DNA from: Atopomonas sediminilitoris
GTDB taxonomy: Bacteria > Pseudomonadota > Gammaproteobacteria > Pseudomonadales > Pseudomonadaceae
DNA length: 64,000 nucleotides
NCBI RefSeq assembly: GCF_022601735.1
Contig: NZ_JAKUMM010000009.1
Location: forward strand, 62,001-126,000
Direction of reading: 5' to 3'
Made by a program: the position numbers and the translations under genes. Every line of letters starts with the position of its first letter. Positions within the stretch are counted from its first letter, which is position 1. Under the pieces are notes generated by a model that saw nothing but the letters and a program-made list of their open reading frames with translations, had not been told where the DNA came from and searched no databases. Positions 58,453 through 64,000 of this stretch are shown here, in pieces.

Positions 58453-59733
58453 TCAGAAACCGTGACGAGCGAACAGATCATCCTGCCCGGTGGCTAAGCG
58501 CAATACGCGGTTATAGGGCGCTTGGGCTAGCACCTCCGCCAGGCAAGCCGGCTTATTGGTGATGATCGCATCGACGCCAGCATCCAATGCGCTGGACATC
58601 GACTGCGCACGATCCACCGTCCAGAAGAAGCTCTTGCGCAACTGACCAACGGCATCGCGGCGACTGGTTAAGGCTTGCAGCCAAGGCATCCAATGCGGCA
58701 TCGGCTTCAGGATGTCGTACACCACCGCCCCAACGCCCACAAACGTCGCTCCCGTCGCTTCAACCTGCTGCACCCATGCCGCTGGTGTGAGGTCGCCGTA
58801 ATCTTCTAGGTACGAGTCAAACGCACAGGGGTACAGCTCTGCCAACGCCGTGCGGAACTCGCCGGCGGTATTGCCCGGCACCGACATCACCACTTGGCGT
58901 GGCGCAATCCCCACTGCCAATAAGCGCTCGGCCAAGGTGCGGGCATAGTGCGCAGGGGCAATGGCTTTATCTTGCTTGCAGTCGAGCATAACCATCGCCA
59001 GCGCGCCGCTATCAAGCAGCCCTTTAAGCTGCTGTAGGTAAGCGTCAAAGTCGCGGTAATGCGTGTAGGCCACATCCCCAATGTGGTAGACGTAAAAGCC
59101 GACACTGTCGCCCAGTGACTTGGGGGTGAGGTCGCACTCGATCGCATTAGCCCCCGCCGCCACTGCATCGCGAACCTTGGCTTGGGTGCTGCACCGATGC
59201 GCGATGTTATAGAACGGCCGCGGGGCATCCAGCGGTGTCACGCTGACCATACCGCTCCACAAATCCGCTTGGGCGGCGAAGTACAGCTCAAACTCCACCC
59301 CGTGCGCAGCGCCATGCAGCGTCACCTCCAACAATGCGCGCTGATAGCCGCCACTGTGCTTATCCGCAATGGTCTCGCTGACTAATGGCTGCCGCGCGAG
59401 CAAGGTGCCGCCCTGCCAAGCGCGCAACTCGCCCAACAGTTGGCCCGGCTTGCTGTCATGCCAAACCTGAAAGATCACCCCGTAATGCCCTTGCGGCAGC
59501 GCAACCGCCTGCGTGCGCAGAAAACTGCCCGCCGGCGTAGCACGGTCATGCGTCCAGGTTTTAATCCACTCAGGGCTGATAGAGCGCGATAGCCGCCCTA
59601 TGGCATGGGTTTGCCCTTGCAGGGGTAACCAACTGGTGAACGTCGGCGCGGCGGCTGCCGCCAGTGCGCTCGGCGCAACAGTGGCCAGCACAGGACTGGC
59701 CGCAAAGAGCTGTAAAAGATGACGGCGCTGCAT
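58453..59733 (-). CDS. Tat-exported phosphodiesterase-like protein (GDPD / phospholipase D-like TIM barrel)
   Basis: A 426-residue protein. It starts MQRRHLLQLF, a twin-arginine signal ending near AAA-AP (about residue 33). After an N-terminal segment of about 130 residues that I cannot assign comes a TIM-barrel phosphodiesterase core. The block NIAHRCSTQAKVRDAV is followed by AIECDLTP, matching the His and E-x-D metal residues of the GDPD and sphingomyelinase D families. A later YVYHIG could be the second His and IITNKP the barrel end. The substrate is unknown; phospholipid or glycerophosphodiester is likely. The start at 59733 has a GGGAG site. Confidence 0.72.
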   Translation of the reverse strand: MQRRHLLQLFAASPVLATVAPSALAAAAAPTFTSWLPLQGQTHAIGRLSRSISPEWIKTWTHDRATPAGSFLRTQAVALPQGHYGVIFQVWHDSKPGQLLGELRAWQGGTLLARQPLVSETIADKHSGGYQRALLEVTLHGAAHGVEFELYFAAQADLWSGMVSVTPLDAPRPFYNIAHRCSTQAKVRDAVAAGANAIECDLTPKSLGDSVGFYVYHIGDVAYTHYRDFDAYLQQLKGLLDSGALAMVMLDCKQDKAIAPAHYARTLAERLLAVGIAPRQVVMSVPGNTAGEFRTALAELYPCAFDSYLEDYGDLTPAAWVQQVEATGATFVGVGAVVYDILKPMPHWMPWLQALTSRRDAVGQLRKSFFWTVDRAQSMSSALDAGVDAIITNKPACLAEVLAQAPYNRVLRLATGQDDLFARHGF

Positions 59734-59912
59734 GACGATCTCCCTCAATGAGCCTGCAAAGCGCGCACGCTAATGCAAAGGCTCGCCGCGTCAAAGATCA
59801 GGCGTCAGTTATCTTGCTCAGCTTTAGGTGCCTGATGCAGCGCCAAGCCGCGCGCGGCGGGGCCTGCAGCACGCGACCTAACTTTTGACGAGATCGGCGC
59901 CTAATGCCTGCG

Positions 59913-60146
59913 CTAGAGCGGTTTCTGCTGCGCCAAGCGGGCCTTAGCCGCGTGGCAAATAGCCTGTCGCTGGGCGCTATCGGCTTGGCCCCACTGCAAA
60001 ATTTCTGCAAGGCTACGACCACAGCCGAGGCAAATGTCGTGCTCATCCAAACAGCAGCGCCGCACGCAGGGGGATGGCGGCGCTGTGTGGCTGGCTGATG
60101 AGTCGTGAGGCGGCGGGTTAGAGCCCGGCGATCTCGAAGCTGTCAC
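59913..60146 (-). CDS. DUF1289 family protein
   Basis: A 77-residue protein with the DUF1289 cysteine signature SPCVRRCCLDEHDICLGCGRS (about residues 25-45), followed by a helical end. The four-to-five cysteines suggest a zinc-binding fold; the function is unknown. I chose the GTG at 60146, which follows a GAGGAG site by six bases. No ATG or GTG lies between it and the cysteine block. The start lies inside the end of cyaY (29-base overlap), so translation of the two is probably coupled. Confidence 0.75.
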   Translation of the reverse strand: MTASRSPGSNPPPHDSSASHTAPPSPCVRRCCLDEHDICLGCGRSLAEILQWGQADSAQRQAICHAAKARLAQQKPL

Positions 60147-60450
60147 CGGTTTGCTCCTCAAACACACGACTTAATAGCTCACCCAAGCTTTCTTCGCTGG
60201 CAGGGCAATACCAGCGCGCTGCGGCGCTGTCGTAATTGAGATGAAAACCACCGGAGCGCGCCGCAACCCATAGCTGCGACAGCGGCTCTTGGCGACTTAA
60301 GATGACTTGACTGCGATTGGCAAAGCGCAGGGTTAATACGCCGCCGGCGTTTTCCACATCCACATCCAAGTCGCTGTCATCCAGCGCGTCTTCGACGGCA
60401 TTTTGGGCGGCGTCGATCAAATCGTGAAATTCAGCCGAGCTCAAAGCCAT
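60118..60450 (-). CDS. cyaY: Frataxin-like protein CyaY
   Basis: Iron-binding modulator of iron-sulfur cluster assembly. The 110 residues have the acidic N-terminal helix (EDALDDSDLDVD), which binds iron in the family, followed by the frataxin beta-sheet (GVLTLRFANRSQVILSRQEPLSQLWVAARSGGFH, cited here as the core region, about residues 36-70). Length is typical. A small DUF1289 gene starts inside its end. It lies 5 bases downstream of the AraC regulator on the same strand. Confidence 0.95.
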   Translation of the reverse strand: MALSSAEFHDLIDAAQNAVEDALDDSDLDVDVENAGGVLTLRFANRSQVILSRQEPLSQLWVAARSGGFHLNYDSAAARWYCPASEESLGELLSRVFEEQTGDSFEIAGL

Positions 60451-60455
60451 GGCAA

Positions 60456-61508
60456 CTACTCCTCAAGGTTGCAGATGGGGGGAAGTTGGCGACGGTACTC
60501 TGCTGGCGTCTGCCCCGTCCAGCGGCGAAAGGCACGGGTGAGCGAGCCGCTCTCGGCAAACCCAATCAAAAAGGCGATTTCCGCCAACTCCAGCGCGGGG
60601 TCACGCAAATAATGCAGCGCCAATTGCTGCCTTGTTTCATCCAACAAGCCTGAAAAGCTTAGCCCCACCTCCGCCAGTCGGCGCTGTAAGGTGCGCACAC
60701 TCAAGTGCATCTCACCGGCGAGCCATTCTAAGCTGGCGTTATCTTCCGGCAGGCGCTGGGCAAGCAGCTGCCGCGCCTGATCCAGCACGTTATCGCCTTG
60801 GCGCAAGCCGCTGAGCAGACGCTCGGCGTAAGCATCGAGCATTAAGCGCACTTGTGAGTCCGCCTGCCCCAACGGGGTTTGCAGGATACGCCGCGGGAAC
60901 ACCAAGGCATTATCGGTCTGGGCAAAGCGCACCGGACACGCAAACAGACGCGCATATTCACTGCAATCGGCCGGCGCCTCGTGCTGAAAGCGCACCTCCG
61001 TCGGACGCTCGCTCACACCGCTGATCCAATAGCCAAAGGTCAGCCAGCTGGCGAGGGTTTCTTCACACACCTGCACGCGCTGTTGCGGCCAGTGCGGCGT
61101 CCATGTCAGCGCCACGTGGGGTTCAGCGCCCACGCTGGCATCATCCACCAGCAGCACACGACCCAAGTTGCCGACCAGCTCGGCATAGCGCGCTTGGCGA
61201 TGCAGCGCGTCAGCCAGCGTGGCGCAGCTCATCACCAAGTAACCGAGCACGCCGTAGTAACCGGGGCGAATCGCCTCGCCCAAGTGCAGGCCTAAGCGGG
61301 CATCGCCGGTGAGTTCAACCGCGCGCCCGAGCAAATCCAAATAACGGCTAGCGGCAATGCGCTGCTCACGCTGGGCCAACAGCGCCAACGACAGCCCGGC
61401 ACTGTCTAAGAAAGCCTCGGCGTCATGGCCTTGGCGCACCAAGTAATCCACCAAGCCTTGCACATAGGCCACCGAAACTGTGCTGGCAAACGCGACCGCC
61501 TGAGTCAT
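60456..61508 (-). CDS. AraC family transcriptional regulator
   Basis: A 350-residue regulator of the OruR/ArgR-like AraC group: an N-terminal ligand or dimerisation domain (about residues 1-230, including [19 protein letters not shown]) and a C-terminal double helix-turn-helix ([19 protein letters not shown], then [25 protein letters not shown]). The ligand is unknown. The ATG has an AAGGAGTAG site. It separates cyaY from lptM; from memory these two are directly divergent neighbours in P. aeruginosa. Its target may be outside the window. Confidence 0.9.
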   Translation of the reverse strand: MTQAVAFASTVSVAYVQGLVDYLVRQGHDAEAFLDSAGLSLALLAQREQRIAASRYLDLLGRAVELTGDARLGLHLGEAIRPGYYGVLGYLVMSCATLADALHRQARYAELVGNLGRVLLVDDASVGAEPHVALTWTPHWPQQRVQVCEETLASWLTFGYWISGVSERPTEVRFQHEAPADCSEYARLFACPVRFAQTDNALVFPRRILQTPLGQADSQVRLMLDAYAERLLSGLRQGDNVLDQARQLLAQRLPEDNASLEWLAGEMHLSVRTLQRRLAEVGLSFSGLLDETRQQLALHYLRDPALELAEIAFLIGFAESGSLTRAFRRWTGQTPAEYRRQLPPICNLEE

Positions 61509-61605
61509 GGCTACTCCTTATCGTAATGCCTAAATCGTACCGCCAGCCCTCGCGCAAGCCCAGCATTGGCGCGCATGTGCATAGGCAAGGCGCGGCGCGC
61601 GCGGG

Positions 61606-61611
61606 TATACT
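61606..61611 (+). promoter_or_regulatory. Possible -10 box of lptM-lysA-dapF
   Basis: TATACT lies 38 bases before the lptM ATG. No good -35 is seen (AGGCAA at 17 bases upstream is poor). Transcription would start near 61618. Confidence 0.4.
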
Positions 61612-61648
61612 GCGGGCATTTTTCAGCTCGAAGAAAAGGATTGCCCCC

Positions 61649-61780
61649 ATGAAGCGTCTGCCCTTGCTGGCCGTGATTTTTGCTGTGTTGCTCGCTGGCT
61701 GTGGCCAGAAAGGCCCGCTGTACCTGCCGGATGATGAAAAAGCCGCCAAGGAACACGAAAAAGACGTTTACGATCTCTAA
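61649..61780 (+). CDS. lptM: Small lipoprotein LptM (LppL)
   Basis: A 43-residue lipoprotein with a signal and lipobox LLAGC, cysteine C18. The mature part starts with [11 protein letters not shown], the signature of the YifL/LptM family. In E. coli LptM helps the LPS translocon LptDE fold at the outer membrane. The ATG has an AAAAGGA site. It lies 10 bases before lysA, the usual lptM-lysA-dapF order. Confidence 0.9.
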   Translation: MKRLPLLAVIFAVLLAGCGQKGPLYLPDDEKAAKEHEKDVYDL

Positions 61781-61790
61781 GGGGACATCC

Positions 61791-63041
61791 ATGCAAGCCT
61801 TTACCCGCCAAGGCCAAGCCTTACACGCAGAAGGCGTGGCCTTGACGGCGATTGCCGAGCAGTTCGGCACGCCCACCTACGTTTACTCGCGCGCGCACAT
61901 CGAAGCCAGCTTCCGCGCGTATACCGACGCGCTGCAAGGCTGCGAGCATCTGGTGTGCTTTGCCGTGAAAGCCAACTCTAACTTGGCCGTCTTGAACGTA
62001 CTGGCCAAGCTCGGCGCAGGCTTTGACATCGTCTCGCGCGGTGAACTGGAGCGCGTACTGGCCGCCGGCGGTGAAGCCAGCAAAGTCGTGTTTTCCGGCG
62101 TTGGCAAAAGCCGTGACGACCTGCGCCGCGCGCTGGAAGTCGGCGTGCACTGTTTTAACGTCGAGTCAGCGGCGGAGCTTGAGCGCTTGCAAGAAGTGGC
62201 CGCCGAGATGGACGTCATCGCGCCCATTTCGCTGCGGGTTAATCCTGACGTTAACCCCAAGACCCACCCGTACATTTCTACCGGCTTAAAAGAGAACAAG
62301 TTCGGCGTCGACATTGCCGCCGCTGAAGCGGTGTATCTGCGCGCTGCCAGCCTGCCCAACATCAATGTGCAAGGGGTGGACTGCCACATCGGCTCGCAAC
62401 TGACCGAGCTGGAACCCTTCCTTGACGCGCTCGATCGCTTACTGGCGTTGATCGACAGCTTGGCCAAGCAAGGCGTGAGCATTCACCACCTCGACCTCGG
62501 TGGTGGCTTGGGCGTGCAATACCGTGACGAACAACCCCCGCTGGCCAGCGATTACATCCAAGCGGTGCGCGAGCGCTTGGGCCAACGCGCCTTGAAGCTG
62601 GTGTTCGAGCCTGGCCGCTCAATCGTTGCCAACGCCGGTGTACTGCTGACCAAAGTCGAGCTGCTCAAGCACACCCCGCACAAAGACTTCGCCATTATCG
62701 ATGCCGCGATGAATGACTTGATTCGCCCTGCGCTATACCAAGCGTGGATGGACGTCCAAGCCGTGACGCCGCGTGCCGGCACCACGCGCCAGTACGATTT
62801 GGTCGGGCCGATTTGCGAAACCGGCGACTTCCTCGCCAAAGACCGTGCGCTGTGCTTAGAAGAAGGCGATCTGCTGGCCGTGTGCTCGGCCGGCGCCTAT
62901 GGCTTTGTCATGAGTTCGAACTACAACACCCGCGGCCGCGCCGCCGAGGTGATGGTCGATGGCGCACAGGCACACTTGGTCCGTGAGCGCGAAACGCTCG
63001 CGTCGTTGTTTGCTGGCGAACGCCTGCTGCCGGCGGAGTAA
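61791..63041 (+). CDS. lysA: Diaminopimelate decarboxylase
   Basis: Last step of lysine synthesis: decarboxylates meso-diaminopimelate. The 416 residues are a fold-type III PLP enzyme with K60 in CFAVKANSN as the cofactor lysine, GGGLGVQY as the phosphate-binding loop, and C365 in VCSAGAYGF from the active site of the second subunit. Length is normal. It has a GGGGACATCC context before the ATG, and dapF starts four bases after its stop. Confidence 0.97.
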   Translation: MQAFTRQGQALHAEGVALTAIAEQFGTPTYVYSRAHIEASFRAYTDALQGCEHLVCFAVKANSNLAVLNVLAKLGAGFDIVSRGELERVLAAGGEASKVVFSGVGKSRDDLRRALEVGVHCFNVESAAELERLQEVAAEMDVIAPISLRVNPDVNPKTHPYISTGLKENKFGVDIAAAEAVYLRAASLPNINVQGVDCHIGSQLTELEPFLDALDRLLALIDSLAKQGVSIHHLDLGGGLGVQYRDEQPPLASDYIQAVRERLGQRALKLVFEPGRSIVANAGVLLTKVELLKHTPHKDFAIIDAAMNDLIRPALYQAWMDVQAVTPRAGTTRQYDLVGPICETGDFLAKDRALCLEEGDLLAVCSAGAYGFVMSSNYNTRGRAAEVMVDGAQAHLVRERETLASLFAGERLLPAE

Positions 63042-63045
63042 CGCC

Positions 63046-63876
63046 ATGCTGCTGAAGTTCACCAAAATGCACGGCCTCGGCAATGACTTCATGGTCATTG
63101 ATTTGGTCTCGCAGCACGCGCTGATCAAGCCCGCACAGGTCAAGCAGTGGGCCGACCGCCACTTTGGCATCGGCTTTGATCAACTGTTGATCGTCGAGCC
63201 ACCGGGCGACCCCAGCGTTGATTTTCGCTACCGCATCTTCAACGCCGACGGTTCAGAAGTGGAGCAATGCGGCAATGGCGCGCGCTGCTTCGCCCGCTTT
63301 GTCAGCGATAAGCGCCTGACCACGAAAAAGTGCATTCGCGTCGAAACCAAAAGCGGCGTGATCGAACTCACCCTGAAAAACGATCGCCAAGTCAGTGTTG
63401 ACATGGGTGCGCCGGTTCTCAATCCGCCGCGCATTCCCTTTGATGCGCCACAAGAGGCCATCACCTATACGCTGGACGTCTTGGGCGAAACCGTCAGCAT
63501 CGGCGCGGTGTCCATGGGTAATCCGCACGCGGTGCTGCGCGTTGACAACATTCAGGCTGCGCCCGTCGAGCGTTTAGGCCCAGCGATCGAGCATCATCCG
63601 CGTTTTCCCAATCGGGTTAACGTGGGCTTCTTACAGGTCATCGACGCCCACCGCGCCAAACTGCGCGTGTGGGAGCGCGGCGCCGGCGAAACCCTCGCTT
63701 GCGGCACCGGCGCCTGTGCGGCTGCGGTCGCGGGCATCCAACAGGGCGCCCTGCAGTCACCGGTAGAAATCACCCTACCCGGCGGCACGCTGACCCTTGA
63801 GTGGGCAGGCCCCGGTCACTCCGTTATGATGACCGGACCCGCTAGTCGCGTTTACGAAGGGCAAATCCGCCTATGA
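63046..63876 (+). CDS. dapF: Diaminopimelate epimerase
   Basis: Interconverts LL- and meso-diaminopimelate for lysine and peptidoglycan. The 276 residues show the two catalytic cysteines C75 ([13 protein letters not shown]) and C219 (LACGTGACA), the same pair as C73/C217 in E. coli. The ATG at 63046 follows a GGAG site in the end of lysA. Its stop overlaps the start of the next gene by four bases. Confidence 0.97.
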   Translation: MLLKFTKMHGLGNDFMVIDLVSQHALIKPAQVKQWADRHFGIGFDQLLIVEPPGDPSVDFRYRIFNADGSEVEQCGNGARCFARFVSDKRLTTKKCIRVETKSGVIELTLKNDRQVSVDMGAPVLNPPRIPFDAPQEAITYTLDVLGETVSIGAVSMGNPHAVLRVDNIQAAPVERLGPAIEHHPRFPNRVNVGFLQVIDAHRAKLRVWERGAGETLACGTGACAAAVAGIQQGALQSPVEITLPGGTLTLEWAGPGHSVMMTGPASRVYEGQIRL

Positions 63877-64000
63877 GCGAGCCGCACGAGCCGTCCATCA
63901 CTGCCGAACAGGTTGCCGCCTATCTGCGCGAGCATCCGGCGTACTTTGTCGAGCACGACGAGCTGCTCGCTGACTTGCTGATCCCGCACCAGCCAGGCAC
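63873..64000 (+). CDS. DUF484 family protein, 5' part
   Basis: Partial: only the first 42 or so residues are in the window ([18 protein letters not shown]...). The stretch [21 protein letters not shown] is the start of the DUF484 family, which normally follows dapF and precedes the recombinase gene xerC in gammaproteobacteria. The start overlaps the dapF stop by four bases (ATGA). Function unknown; the domain resembles a GAF-type fold. The gene runs off the end of the window. Confidence 0.88.
   Translation, partial: MSEPHEPSITAEQVAAYLREHPAYFVEHDELLADLLIPHQPG

Noticed and set aside
59798..60046. An 82-residue minus-strand frame overlapping the DUF1289 region
   Set aside because: It is in another frame from the Cys signature and has no relatives I recognise; the DUF1289 frame explains the same DNA better.

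Overview
The window is a dense, high-G+C stretch of bacterial chromosome with almost no non-coding space. It carries no rRNA or tRNA gene, insertion sequence, prophage or CRISPR array that I can see. Protein sequences and gene neighbourhoods point to a gammaproteobacterium of the Pseudomonas group. Markers are the AlgZ/AlgR two-component pair beside argH, a magnesium-type HemB, the hemC-hemD-hemX-hemY block, a class I cyaA, and cyaY / lptM-lysA-dapF-DUF484. No species can be named from this evidence. As I remember the P. aeruginosa map, the conserved blocks here are the same ones but lie in a different order.

Layout. 1-7.8 kb: end of a GMC oxidoreductase, coaD, a ferredoxin, ggt, a lipid acyltransferase, mutM, an AEC transporter and small conserved genes. 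7.8-13 kb: zinc homeostasis (znuB, znuC and zur divergent from znuA across a Zur-box palindrome), then thrB and a DUF2782 protein. 13-25.6 kb: housekeeping genes polA, hemB, ppk, ppx, trxA, rho, ubiD and an iron-sulfur flavin reductase where E. coli has fre. 25.7-31.4 kb: a PilU-like ATPase, a MerR regulator divergent from an epimerase, and a large secreted subtilase with a Thr-Pro repeat linker and a barrel-like C-terminus. 31.6-38.1 kb: haem operon (hemC, hemD, a small monooxygenase-like gene, hemX, hemY), then algR and algZ. 38.3-43.7 kb: argH, a zinc metallopeptidase and a chemoreceptor followed by two periplasmic binding proteins. 43.8-52.5 kb: a 2-aminoethylphosphonate (AEP) cluster with degradation genes phnW and phnX, a HAD phosphatase, a LysR regulator, a three-gene ABC importer and an EamA permease. 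52.5-64 kb: two small conserved genes, cyaA, a Cys/Gly-tailed protein, another binding protein, a lipase, a Tat-exported phosphodiesterase-like protein, cyaY, an AraC regulator, then lptM-lysA-dapF and the start of a DUF484 gene.

How the genes work together. Zur should repress both arms of the zinc-uptake locus from one operator. HemC and HemD act in sequence on the way to uroporphyrinogen III, and HemB upstream supplies their substrate. The AEP importer, PhnW and PhnX together would turn AEP into acetaldehyde, phosphate and alanine. LysA and DapF are steps of the lysine/peptidoglycan precursor pathway.

Most of the window is ordinary core genome and I found no clear new multi-gene system. 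The parts that most deserve a second look are the chemoreceptor/binding-protein cassette, the AEP cluster with its hairpins between genes and its two extra genes, the monooxygenase-like gene inside the haem operon, the repeat-linker subtilase, the Tat-exported phosphodiesterase-like protein, and the nested inverted repeats between rho and ubiD. All functions are read from sequence recognition. No database search was run.
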